Below, one piece after another: positions 23,859 through 36,505 of a DNA stretch of 64,000 nucleotides. How positions within the stretch are numbered: position 1 is the stretch's first letter; every line of letters starts with the position of its first letter. Origin of the DNA: Coprinus comatus (taxonomy: Eukaryota > Basidiomycota > Agaricomycetes > Agaricales > Agaricaceae); assembly GCA_034638255.1 (NCBI GenBank), contig JAWPGT010000040.1:62001-126000 (forward strand). Reading direction: 5' to 3'. Made by a program: the position numbers and the translations under genes. Below the pieces are notes generated by a model, which saw nothing but the letters and a program-made list of their open reading frames with translations, did no database searches and was not told the origin of the DNA.

Positions 23859-25521
23859 AGTTTTGGTGTTTTATGCTTTTGTGATTTACTTGGCATTTGT
23901 ACATTTCTTGATACTGCTGTATATAATATTGTTTTTGGTGTCTGAGAGATTCCAGTACTCAGAGCACGACGCAAATATTTAAAACTCCATTAGATCGGAA
24001 ATGTCCGAAGTGTGTGAGGGCTACGACTTTCCCCATAATTGTTGGTTACCAACCACATCTTCTGCAGGTTCATCACAAACATTCTTGGGGACTCTGTGTT
24101 TGTATACGAAGCTCGGGATATATGTTGCTCTCTAAACATAAGATGCAAATTGGAATCTCGGAAGTTCATTTCTAGGCGTTCTTTTGCACTTCCCATACCT
24201 CTCTTTGCTCGGATATTCTCTCACTTAGACCGTGTATACTATCACGTCTCTGGAAGTGGATTGTATATGAATATATTGTGGTTTGGAAGGTGCGCTAGAT
24301 TCATTATTCTTAATCATGTCATTTAGTTGACTAAAGATGCCGATGCCTCTCTCGTGTATATAGGCTTGTTAACCTCTATAACCTAAAAGAAGGATGGGGA
24401 TATTCCAAACGGTTAATCGTGGTTGTAAGTTTTGCCACGACTTATATCCGAAGACAAAGTCCAGAATGTACTCCACACTGACAACGTACAGTACACATGA
24501 TATTATTATAGAGAAATGCCACTGTGCGCGCAATGCTCAAGAGTCGGAAATTATGCCTAGGCATACATGTCACACATCCGAATTGGAGATGGGCTTTGAA
24601 GCTTAGCGCTCAAGATGGATATGTAGGATTGATTCAGCGCCGATCTCGAGAATGCTAATGTCAAACTAGGTGCTGGCAGCCATGTATACGTATGTGTTTC
24701 TATAAACTTCTTTCGACATGAGGTTCAGGGCTTGCTATGTAGTTTGATGTTTCCAGGAAGATAAAGAAGATTCAGTTCAGGGATGTGTAAACACTGAAAT
24801 TCCATTCCACTGTTGTGCTGCATTCGACTTCTAACATGCCAGGACGGTCTAAATTTAATTTGGGCGTGTTGAATGTCAAGATTCTTATCTCAGGGTATTG
24901 ACTCTTGAGTCTCAACCACCGTTGATTTGCATGGAGAACATGAGGAAAAGGCTGTATGTTGCCGAAGATGAATACATAGCTTTTGTGTTGTAGTGAACGA
25001 GGTGGTCATTCCTGGAATGAGACCTCCTCTAGCGCGTGTACAAAGGCTTTCAATCTATCAATATTTGATGATTGATAATGCATCGAGGACCGAAGTATGC
25101 CGAACGAACCAAATAACAACCCCTCATGATCATGTAGTAGTAGGCGCTGGACAAATATGCAGTACGTGTTTGTGTCTATTTCCCATTACTGATATAGTAT
25201 CTGAGGGAAGACTGAATGTTAACATTGACGTTCTTAGTGCCCCATCCACGGACCACAAACTACCTGTCTCCCTGCCTTTGAACGACTGCTTGAGCAACTT
25301 CACAAATATTTTTGTTATGTCCAATTCACATCGTGTGGTGCGTTGTGATTTACTTCAACCAGAATAAACATCCTGATGTCCTTAAGTAGTTACTTATTTG
25401 ATTTTACTTCAAATAATTACTGACAGCAGGAACATCACTTCGAAAGGTATAGATCCGGTAGGCAGTGAAACTCTCTAGAGGGTCATGAGTCAAATAAATC
25501 CTTATATATGTGCACTTAGAA
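23859..25521. other. Gene-poor spacer of unit B
   Basis: Counterpart of 12,866-14,469. No coding path is supported. A 124-codon plus-strand frame at 24,993-25,367 is not open in the matching part of unit A. Unit B contains about 200 bases near 24,830-25,080 with no counterpart in unit A. Confidence 0.45.
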
Positions 25522-28160
25522 TTTGAAGATTCTTGACGATGAGGCAGATGCGAAACGATGGGAAGATTTGAATAAAAAGGGAGAGCTCCTCACGAAAGAA
25601 ACATATGAGAGTTGGACAGGAGAATTACAAAATCTTCTGATATTCGTAAGTATGATCCTACATTCTGAATATGCTCCTGATGATACTCTGCAGGCTGGTC
25701 TCTTTTCTGGAATCGTCACAGCTTTCACCATTGAAGCCGCAAAGGCAGTACAGGGCGACCCTGCAGAGAAGATGGTACTCTTACTACAAACGATCATCCA
25801 ACAATTCAACAACCAATCAAACCCACAACCAAATCTTCCAATCGACCTCAACCCAGAAGCTGTACCATCCCTCTACACCCAGCGTATCAATGCATTGTAC
25901 TCAGTCAGCCTCGCACTGAGTCTTGTGGCGGTCGTGGGGGGAATTGTGTGTTTACAGTGGCTGCGACAGTTTGGTAAGAACATCACGGGCGTGTCAAATA
26001 AAGATGACCTGTTACTTCAGTACCAACGTCATGAGAGTCTCCGGTCTTGGGGTGTTCTGGGGCTTCTAAACATGCTACCACTCTTCCTTCTCATTGCACT
26101 TGGTCTTTTCTTTGTTGGGTTCATGGTCTCGCAATGGGAATCGAAATCACTTGCATCAATACCCATAACCGTACTTGTTGCTATATTGGGTTCCTTTATC
26201 CTCTTTACCTCGATTCTCCCAACTGGACAACTTATCTGGCGTACTTTTGGAATCATATCACCCCAGAAGAGCCCACCTGTACTTTGTCCATACAAGTCAC
26301 CTCAATCTTGGATATTCCTCAGAGGAATTTTCTACATTTTCAAATGGTTGTTGATGTTGGGTGCCAAACTTAAATGGTTGGAAGATTTGGAGGGTATCCA
26401 CAGTTGGATGGATTATGACACAAGAGGTGGAAAAAGGTGGAAAATGGGCGTGGGTGCTGTGAGATCAATTTACCATCAATTATCATGGATTTCACGAGAG
26501 TATAGGCAAACGACTAAGGTTGCCGATGATGTGTATTGCTGCATGTTCTTCGCTGCTTGCCAGGGGTCACGGATGAAGCGAAAAGTACATAATGGTGTCA
26601 GGTCGGAATGGGAGGAACTCGATTTATTGTCATTGTTTACGGAGAATAATGACAATGGGGTACGCTGGAGGGCCCTTTGCACCAAAGGGATAATTGAGGC
26701 ACTTGCAGAATGCAATACATGTTTAGAAAATACCAGTGTTCAGGCTTGGACAGATGTGATGTCATATCTTGACAGCTCCAATGACAGAGGTAAATGTCAA
26801 TTCATTGGTATATCCTTTTTTAACAATATTTGCTCCAGGTTTCATAGCAAAAATTATCTCTGGCTTGAGGGGATCTGAGGCTATGTGGGTTACTCCAGAG
26901 AATGCGGTTGCTGTTGTCTGTGACGTGATCGATCACAATTTGTTAGGGTGGTTTAGGACACGTCCCATTTTAGCAGAGCTGTGCAAGCGTCCAAGGACAT
27001 CACTTCCTCTCATATGCCATCTCGTCAACAAATACCTGGATGTGAATCGTGGCTCACGGCATGACTGTGAAAATTTGGTCTACACATTCACCGAAGTCTT
27101 TCCTTCTGTGGACCCTGCGGACTACGACGTTGTTGCACCCATACTTGGTAAAATGCTTGTGGAATGTAATGAATGCATTATTGACTGTTATTGTTCGTCT
27201 TCTCATCTACTCTGCCATCTTTCTCTGACCAGCCTTACTCTTCAGTCATCGCATGCGAATTCCTCAACATCATACAAAACCTTGCCTCGAAGCGTCTCGT
27301 TGGCAAAGACAAATCATTGGACCGCATCTTCCTCTACACTAAACACCTCATACAACACTCATCTGTAGTACACAGACCCAGACTCAAATCAACTTTCAAT
27401 GTAATACTATCTGCTGCCAAAGAACACATTCAACATTCCCCCTCACAGGATTCGGTTCTGCACCCAGATAAATTCACCATTCCACTCCCTCATCACAACC
27501 AGCATTCCCCAGAGCATGTACGGAACTTGATAGATGATTTCAACAAGTGTTTGAAGGATTTATGGTACATACATCAGCATGTTGAGTCTGGTGGTGAAAC
27601 GTCGGGCAGAATAGAGGAGTATATATGGACTTCTGGTATGTAGGAACTTTATCTCATCCAATAAGATAATTAATAATTTACTGGAAGCCGAAGACTTACG
27701 AGACGAAACAACTGGTCAAGTCGCTTTAGTGATACACTCTACTACAGCTCTACCCATCGTTTCCACACCCGAGCCTATCAAATCCGATTCAGAAACAGAC
27801 ATTACACCCAGAGCCACGGTTTCTCCTATGCTACTATCGTCATCTCAAGGTTCCGAACATCATTCATCCGATAACAACAGTACTATACCTTTTGATCCTC
27901 ATCCTGGAGAAGAAATTCCGCTCGTTAAATTACCAATCTAACATTCCAATATCAAACGCAGTGATCAGCTCTCTTTGCCTCTCCCCAACGACTCCTCTAC
28001 TTCTCAAGATTCACACTTTACCATTCACCCTTTGAAATCGTGTGTTCAAGCTGCTGCGATTGTATCTCAAACTGCTTCATGCACTCCATCTCCAGTACTG
28101 ATTCTCATGATGAAGACGCTGATCAGATCCATGAATCTAACTGTTGAAATGATGAGTTAG
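25522..28160 (+). pseudogene. DUF6535 membrane protein, decayed copy (unit B)
   Basis: Closely matches 14470-17172, including the four membrane helices (GLFSGIVTAFTIEAA, LSLVAVVGGIVCL, LPLFLLIALGLFFVGFMV, ITVLVAILGSFILFT) and the 48-base in-frame intron after LLIF. The first exon is lost: the bases that hold the start ATG in unit A are deleted here, and its donor GTAAGC has become GTAGGC. Near the C-terminus GAA has become TAA (at about 27,938), and the acceptor before the tail exon is altered (GGCAG to GGAAG near 27,690). The central domain remains open, so a shortened product cannot be excluded. Confidence 0.75.
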
Positions 28161-30416
28161 CATTGTAATCTTTCTGGGAGTAAAGGAGTTGTCAGATGTA
28201 GGAAATGAGGGAGGTCGTTGTCGTGACATTGTGGGAATTCGTTCAATTTGTATTCAAACACCCCAGTATATTTCATTTTGAGTCTTTGAAACTAATAAAA
28301 TTGCCGACTTTGAAAAACAATTCCGAACTATCACCTTGATCAAACTCCAACTCATCCTCTCCCTACACTTTTGATTTTCTTCTCCTCACATTTCCTTCTT
28401 TAAATACGTCATTCATCTTGCTACAAAACCATTCACTTGGATAGCACCCATATTCAAAGTCGTACTCTCCACATACACATGGATATTTGTATTCATGCCA
28501 TCCATAATGAAATACATAGCATCTCTACCTTATTTGTACTTGAGTGTATTAATATATGGGGTTTCGACTGAAGTGTATTGAGGCTGACATTGAGATTGGG
28601 ATTGAAAGCTAGATGTTCGGGTCCGGAATGATGAGACGCAAGAACTAGTTTAAACGAGGCCTTTGTTTGAAATTGAGGGGGGCCATGACAATGATAAGTA
28701 CATGCTTGTTTGATAACAGTTGTTGATAAGGTTTAGACTTTGAGTTTAGTATTCTAGTTACATTGTCGTTTCCAGTCATTTTCATCGAGGATCGTGTGGA
28801 TTTGGGGGTGTTCATTGAAATGAGTGAGTTTGAAACGAGTTCTGATGAGCACAGTTATGATCAAATGGGGAATAGAATTAAGAAAAGGAAGATACAAAAA
28901 AGAATATGAAGTAAAGGAAAACTAATGAGCGTAAATCGTGGGGCATATACATACCTAGGGCTTTAGTTTCGCTTGGACCTATATATATTTAGTAAACAGA
29001 TTAACGAACAATCTCTTCATTATGAGGTATCCTGAAGATTGTCCATAGTAGCTTGTTCGAAAAGTATAGAACGAAACGAGAATCAATCTCTCGGGTTCAA
29101 AGTAAACACCACGAGCTCTTCGCGAGCTCAGTAAGTTCTTGTATAATAGTGTCGATGATGACTTGAGATTGACTACGTCGGTGGGTTATATAAAATTTGC
29201 ATACAATAGAACGAAACAAGAAAGTAGCAAGATAAAAGAGTGAGTGACCGACCATTGGCCTGGTAGCGATTCCAGTTCTGACTAATCAGATTAATGGTAA
29301 CTCCCGGCGTAGACATAGACACTGAGGCTGACGACAATGTTTGAGGTTGAGATTGATAATGGGATTGAGATGGTCATTTGGAATATACCTGCATTATCAC
29401 TGAGACCGGAACGCTACCCATATGGACGGAAGCCCATACTCTGCGTGTATTCTGCCGTTTTTCTCCGTCGGACAAGTCCAAGACACCGTAGCCTTGGTAT
29501 CACTCTATTAGCAGTATCTCTCTCGGGACCTGACTGATATCGAATGTTGATTGAAAAGAAAAGATGCGAACCCCTGGATGGAGTCAACGTCATGTCATTA
29601 TTGATGAAGAGACTGCGAGATGCGTACCGAAAGCAATTGAAGGAAGATATGTTGTAAACATGTTACACCGTTGACGTCACTAACAATGTCTTACTGATCG
29701 CATAACCATATATAAGATGGAGGTTCCATCATATACTCTAACGAATCTCTTACCTGTTCCCCAATGTTCTCTCTCTGTCATAATAGTACTACTGCTTAAT
29801 AGACCGGATCTTGTGGCTGTTTAATCTCTGTTCCCTCGTAAGCATGTTCTTTATTAATGTTCTCATTTAGTGTTGTCCTCCCTACTTCCACTTCTTTTTA
29901 AACATCCACATTTCGGTCTCGGAGTGCAGACTACTTAAACGAAATGCATACAGTAATGGAACGAATTTATATAGTTACCAATAACTGCACAAAATTTTTT
30001 TCGGCATATAATCACAATCTCCTCGATGTTCCTGTTTATTGCACTCATTTTGTTGTTGTCCTTTGGGCCCTTTTAATGACACTCAAACTATAACCGAATT
30101 TAACCGCATATATGCGCAAGGACAACATTCAACTCTCAATGTCGACTCCCAACGTTAAATTCAAACTTCAACGCATATAATCACATCCCCTAACGTTCAA
30201 CGTCCAATTTTCGAACGCTCACCCTCCTGGACCTTCCTTTTCCCACACAAAACTCTTTGTCTCTACTGCCTAATCCTCGACCTTCAATGCTAGTTCAAAG
30301 CCTTAGTTCCCAACACGACTGCATAACCTAAAGTTAATCGACGTTCTCGAGTCTATATTGTGGCCGTATCCAACCCCATTTCAATTTCAAATGCCGTTCA
30401 ATGTCCAAATATTCTA
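28161..30416. other. Tail of unit B and following intergenic DNA
   Basis: Up to 29,439 this is the end of unit B. Beyond it no gene is seen. A TATATAAGATGG box near 29,710 lies in sequence that could be a degraded LTR or promoter, but no matching second copy or tRNA-primer site was found. Confidence 0.45.
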
Positions 30417-30884
30417 TTATTTCAGGACCCTTGCCGAAGTCACAACACACCAACGTTCGCTGCTCAAGCTTGAATGATATGATAAGGTGTGAAAGATAAA
30501 ATCATAGCAGGTCGTAGAAGTGCCAGCACCATAGTAATTGGGATACAATTGAGCTAGTAGATCACTTCCGCTTCCACCTTGCTGAGTTTCGATACCAGGT
30601 ACGATTGATCCATTCGTTGTATCTATCACAACGGGGTAGTGGTAATGAAAATGATGATGAAGGTAGTGGTCTCTGGTAGTACTGCTTTCAGCGGTCCGAT
30701 AGTACGCACTTGGACCATACGAGACCACTGTGCGATTAGTATTTATGTAATCGTTAGGCATAGAATTCGAATATCCAGCGGTATGCCAGTTTTGCCATCT
30801 TCTAGAGTAATGCTCGTTAAAGGAGAAGGATGGAATGAGTGGGGACGATGTCAATAATGAGTAGGAATAATCAGATGATCTCAC
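30417..30884 (-). CDS. Hypothetical Tyr/His-rich small protein
   Basis: Open frame of about 155 codons ending with TAA at 30417. It has no ATG at its 5' end (the frame opens at GTG), so an upstream exon or an internal Met start would be needed. The product is rich in Tyr, Ser and His (DHYLHHHFHYHYPVV) without a recognisable domain, signal peptide or membrane helix. Homology and expression are unknown; it could be a chance frame. Confidence 0.2.
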   Translation of the reverse strand: MRSSDYSYSLLTSSPLIPSFSFNEHYSRRWQNWHTAGYSNSMPNDYINTNRTVVSYGPSAYYRTAESSTTRDHYLHHHFHYHYPVVIDTTNGSIVPGIETQQGGSGSDLLAQLYPNYYGAGTSTTCYDFIFHTLSYHSSLSSERWCVVTSARVLK

Positions 30885-31274
30885 GATAAGTATAAGCGAG
30901 TAGAAGTACCCATTACCATCTTCCTAGAGCGTTACGGTGGCGTGCTTCAACAAAGGAAACCTATTGTTTTATTTTTGGAAACCCGTTGCTTTGTTAAGTA
31001 AGTTTTTGATAGCACGCTTAAGCTGATTGTTAAAATCTTTTGTCTGTAGGTTCGTGTTTGCTTTCTTTCAGGTATAGCTGTGCAATCACATGCAAAACAC
31101 TGAAAGCTGCATAGATATACGTAAAATTTACAATTAAATATGAGCGGAAGCAAAAGTATTAGCATAACATTCATTATAAACAGTACACAAAAGAAATGAA
31201 CAAGCCTCCAAAAAAATACTAATACAACATTCAATCTCAATCAAAGATATCAATATCGAACAAAGCAATCACAG

Positions 31275-34200
31275 TTACTCTTCCTCTTCCTCTTCTATTG
31301 TAGTCTGTCTCGTGGCTTTCCTTCTAGCAGAGGCTACGATCACAAAGAAGAATATCACATCAGGACTGGTCGACAAAACAAAACTCAAACTTACGTTTTC
31401 GTACAGCAGCACGCTTCTTGGCTTTGCGTTTCTCTTTCTCAACTTTCTTCTGCATCGCCTCGTCCTCTTCTCCTTGAATCTTGTTTTCTTCCAAAATCTA
31501 CAAAGAGCATAACGTCAGTCATTCAGTCAAGTAAATATATCCGAGGGGGAGCATACCTTTTCAAACTCATCCAACTCCGTATCTGGCTTATCTTTCGACT
31601 TATTGCTTCTAGCCTATAGAATTCATGAGTCAGGACATATCGTCGAACAAGATGGAAAGAGAGGTTACCTTGTTCAGGATATCAGCGAATCTCTTATACA
31701 CTTCTTCCTCATGTAACTTGTCACGATAAAATTGTAGGCCTTCAATCAACTTCTTCATCGACCTTTCACTCTTGAAAGGTAGCAAAGATAAGCAGAATGC
31801 AATATCTCTCCATTGTCTAGGTTCATCTGAAAGACGGAACCTCTGACACAATTTCTCAACAATATTCTCTGCTTGTTTTTCCTACAGATAGAGACACAAA
31901 ACTTAGTACCTCGTTATAAACGAAGATATATTATTGAATAAAACATACCTTATCAATAAAACCAAAGATAAATCGCAAAATATTCTGGAAAACCTCCTCA
32001 TCAACTGCAAATTCACCAGTCGACAAATGACTAATAACTGCACAAACACACATTAACATTTTTATACTGTCACCAACAAAAAGGAGAGACATACCATCAG
32101 GCAAATTATTATAAATTGCATTCTCCTTCCCAGAAAGTTCCTTGAAGAACAACTTTGCCAAATCCGAAATCCTCTTATCCTGATCTTCCAAACATTTTGC
32201 CATCTCACCAAGTTGTCCTTTAACCTTTACCATTCCATTCAAAATCAAATGGGTCAACACCATCAACGTATTTTTCTTCACTTGAACAACCCCGTCAGAT
32301 AGTCCTTTATAAAGTTCATGCGAGTTCTCATCAAATATAGAAGAGAACGATACAGCAACATCACCAAGAGCGATGACAACATTACTGCGTATCGTCGCAT
32401 CTTTTGAAGTATCAAGGATTCTGAATAGAAGATGATGATGTTCCTCGCAGAACTTGGAGCTTACGCAAAGGAACTTGCTGAGCGAGATGATAGCTGTAGT
32501 TCGTAGGAGTGGATTCTATTTGAACATTTCGGGATTAAGTTTGAGTTATGCACTATAACGAACTACAAAAAGAACGAACCTTGAACTTGTGCGGACTTCC
32601 GCATATATGAACTAACATTGGTCCAAACAACTTTAACAAAGAACCATCGCCATACAACAATTCAGATTCTCGAACTGTTGCAATATGATCTCCAATTTCA
32701 TCTTCCGCGTTTCCGGCTACTTGATCAAGCTCTTCGCCCTCCCTTTCTTTGGCTGTCTTAGCATTTCCAGCAAGGGCCTGCTTATCCGCTATCCATTTAT
32801 GTATAAGTTTCCAAGAAAGAGGAAATAATCATCATAACCACATACCAGCTGTCTTTTCGTCTTTCTGTCTCTTCCACTCCCTTTCTATCAATTCCAGAAA
32901 TACGATCTCCTTGATAGCAACATGACCAACAACAAAAAGTAACTGACTCAACTCAAAAGCATCACCAACATCTTTCCTCCCACCTGTATTAGCTTGAGTC
33001 TGTGAAGGCGCTTGCGATAAAGTAACATCCGCTTGAGACATCGTTACATCTCCATCTCCATCTTGATCTTCCTCATCACTCTTCTCTTTATCTTCCCCAC
33101 CGCCTCTATTATCCACATTTGTTTCATCGGTTTCCGTTTCATCAACGTTTTTCTCCTTTGGCGTAAATGCCAACTTTGTCAAATTCTTGATTAAACGTGC
33201 ACACCACTCATCTGGATGTTCGCTGAGGGCATATACAGTATTGATAGCTTGTTCCGCCAATCCAAACCACTCTCTCTGTCGGCAAGGTCTTTCCACAGCT
33301 CTGTTCAACGCCTCGAACAATCCATGATCCATACTATATCTGATATTATCATCTTTAAGTGAACCCTTGACCTTCTTTGCGCTTCCAGTCAAGCGTTGTA
33401 AAGCAACGCAAGTATATCTTGCCAATTCAAGATCAAGCTAGAATGAATTAAAATATATGCGTTAGTATATCAATTAGATTATCAATAATTCTACGGAAGA
33501 GAAATGAAGCTTACTCTACCAAGCCTTCCAAGTCCCACTTTCATCATTGTTTCGATATGGGGTACAAGAATATCCTTGTTTGCCAGTGCCAACATTCCAA
33601 GAATGATAATTGCTGCACGTCGTTGGGCATTAGGAATCATTTTCGTTGTACCTAAACAATCCATTAAACCTGTATCACAACAATTTAAGGAAAAAGGGCG
33701 TACTGTAAATCGTCCAAAGTCTGTTGACGACGTTATCATTGACGTGATTTTCTTCCATCATAACGCGCATCATCTCTTCTAAGCTGGTTAGTTCGGCAAG
33801 GGTAGCATCATAGGTACGCCTAATCAAATCCATACATCAGAAAAGGTTTAAAAAAAAAAGATCCGTAGGATATTCCGAATTACTCACTCAATCATATTCT
33901 TCGCAACTCGACTGATTTCCTCTTTATCGTCACCAGCATCCGGGAAGTACAACTCACGGTATGCTCTCACTAATTCCTGACGGACACCTTTGGCCTCCTT
34001 CCCACCTTCTGAAGTCGGGGTATTATTATCCTTGACCCAAATTAGATGAAGCATTTTTCTGACACCCTCCTACAACAAATTAGGTTATGAGCAAAATGTT
34101 ACGATCAAGTATTTTACAAAACATACCTGAGCTCCTTCAAGTTCGTACTGGTATGCAAGGCGGTAGAACTTCATAGTCTCAAGAACTTCAGCTTTGTTAG

Positions 34201-36336
34201 TCGAACCTAAAAGCTGCGAGAGAATCTCCATAGCTCCTTCTATGAGATGCATGAAGGTAAGCGCTTCGGCATAATATTTTTTCTTGAGTTTTAGACGAAG
34301 TAATTCATCTGCTTCGAGGGCAGCGAGTGCAGCTTGTTCTTGAGTCATAGCGTTCATATCTATTTGCGACTTTCTCGGCTTGAGTTTGGATGGTCTAGGG
34401 TTCTTTTTCTTTGGCGTTCGTGGTTCTTCACCATCAACAGACATTGAATCATCATCCTCAACTTCATCATCACCAGCTCCTTCTTCATCTTCGTCAACGT
34501 CCATAGAATCATCATCAGAATTGCGCTTCTTGGACCTTAGGAAAACGAGCATGAGCATATGAAGTAACACAGACAAAAAAGAATATCACTCACTTTTTCT
34601 TTTTCTTCTTTGGTGTTGCGTCTTCCCCTTCCTCGTCATCGCTTCCATCCGGTTCAGTATCACCATCTTCATCTTCATTCTCCTCCCCATCTTTAGCTTC
34701 CTGTTGACTTTCCAAAACCGAAGACCCAAGTTTACTCTCCACTTTCTCCAACTCCTTCTTAACACTCTCATATTCATTCTCCCAAAGATCATGTGTCAAC
34801 AAACCACCATGCATCATACCATAAGGATGAGTATCCAACAGCTGGATCAAAAGTGAAACTGCAGCTTTTCGAACGGTGGAAGCTTTATCTTCCAGAGCAG
34901 CTACAGCAGCCCTAGTACTAGCCAATCTCTGTTTTGGGAATTTTGGTGTCTTGATGTCGAATACTTTTGAAAGTACCGCGAAAACTTTAGTTCGAACATA
35001 AGACGAAAGATCTAAAATGCGTTCGTGTAAAAGATCAAAAAGTCCATTGATCTTTTTTTGTGTTTGTTTTGGATCGTCTTCATTTTCAGCAGTAGCAAGT
35101 TCGTGAATCAAGTATCCAATCACTTCAACCAATGCAATACGCATGGGATAGGCCTTTTATGCGATGAAGTATTAACTCCTGTTCACTAAAAGTAAAATAA
35201 ATAAATAGCATATACACACCTCAGAGTCCAATTGTCCCAACAGCAAACTGAGTTGCTTCAACACCGAACGTGGGGAGAGTCTCGCAAACTCAATTAAAAA
35301 TCTTGAAAAATGCCTTGGACCCTTGTTATCCTGCGCATTAAACGTTTTACTAGCGATTTCCCTCAAAATCTCATCACCAAGCTGAGTGTGATCATAGGTC
35401 GTCGCCAGAACATGTAAACATGTTGCCAAGGTTTCGGGTAGATGTTCGAAGAATTGGAGGTTCTGGATGATATTTGTATGTGCGGCAACGATCTGGTTGT
35501 GGTGTTTGACGGAAACACATATAACCTTCATGGCGCCAAGTTTGATATTCTCTACCTTCATGTACTGTTCCTTTTCAAGTACATGATACGCTGGTTTGAC
35601 CAAGCAACTGACACCAATAATCAACATACAGTCAAAGTAACAAAATACAAGGACACACCTGACGAACGCCTCTCGTTCCGCACTTGTAGTCCATATCCTT
35701 AGTGTCTGCAACCTAACCAAAATCTTACTAATCAATTGCAAAGTGGCTGGGATATGCTCCTCCCATGACCACTTCTCTTCAAATCGAGCAGCAGCAGCTC
35801 GAGCACTATTCTTTCCAGTAGCTGCCTTTCCTCCTCGTCCCTTTCGTCCTTTTGCCACAGGAGCAGCTTGGCCATCTTCAGTCGGTGCTTTTACTTTTTC
35901 CGCCGCATTCACGAACCACTGCAGGAGAAAGGCAAAGAGTTCGAGTGGGAGTTTGTGTAACATAATTGCATTCTGATCGCCGGATTCGATGTCACGGATT
36001 GTACTTTCAAGTTCTCCGTGGAGTCCAGATGAAATCGAATCGAGAACTTTGTTCATAACATTGATGGGCACCGAGGCGGAGTGCTTGAGGACGCTACGGT
36101 AGACATCGAAGACTTCTGGGTCTTTTATCGCTTCACTGGACTCTGCTACAGCCTCTACCGCGGCTACACCACGGATGACTGGTCAGCTACACAACATTTG
36201 ATGTTGGAAGAAAGTACGAACCTTCCAAGAATCGAGACGGGTCTTCTGATGAGAAATCGTGTTCATTGGGTATCTCGTACTGTGAGGGATCTTCTGCAAG
36301 TGCGCTGAGCTCGTCTTGCAGCTCAAAGCTATCCAT
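31275..36336 (-). CDS. CND1: Condensin complex subunit 1 (Cnd1/Ycs4/CAP-D2)
   Basis: Long HEAT-repeat protein in about a dozen exons, from ATG 36336 (MDSFELQDELSALAED) to TAA 31277-31275 after a Glu-rich end (TTIEEEEEE). Diagnostic stretches are SVLKHSASVPINVMN near the N-terminus, LLIQLLDTHPYGMMHGG in the middle, and the conserved Cnd1 C-terminal block NTLMVLTHLILNGMVKVKGQ, ISDLAKLFFKELSGKENAIY and FRLSDEPRQWRDIAFCLSLL. Two acidic, Lys-rich disordered stretches interrupt the repeats (near 34,600-34,720 and 34,390-34,530). The protein is the non-SMC regulatory subunit that places condensin on mitotic chromosomes. The Met chosen is the first ATG matching the family start; an in-frame upstream extension exists but lacks family-like sequence. 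The upstream gene on the same strand ends 169 bases away. Confidence 0.9.
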
Positions 36337-36505
36337 TGTCAGCTGCACCTCCTCGTTAATGACAACCTCGTTTAACAAGCTCCCAACGCCAGTCGCGTCT
36401 GGTCCCGTGACCAAAATGTCTTCTTGCACGCGAGGGGTCACATGTAACTGTGTAACGCAAAAGCTAAATTTCTACCGCAAACATCTACACGAAATGCGAA
36501 TAATA

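Larger units (their letters stand above)
18166..29439 (+). repeat. Tandem segmental duplication, unit B
   Basis: Second copy of the block at 7985-18165, in direct orientation and directly abutting it. It is about 1.1 kb longer. Extra or replaced sequence sits at about 18,610-18,990, 20,470-21,180, 24,830-25,080 and 28,770-29,270. The right end, ...GACGGAAGCCCATAC, matches the end of unit A, after which homology stops. Confidence 0.9.

Noticed and set aside
24993..25367. 124-codon plus-strand frame in unit B
   Set aside because: The matching sequence in unit A (about 14,160-14,400) is not open in that frame, and no motif is recognised.
29640..29900. Possible solo LTR with a TATATAAG box
   Set aside because: No second copy, no clear TG...CA ends with target duplication, and no retroelement genes in the window.
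34085..34576. Plus-strand Ser-rich frames opposite the condensin gene (for example 34380-34562 and 35743-35976)
   Set aside because: They are shadows of acidic and basic low-complexity coding sequence of CND1 on the minus strand.
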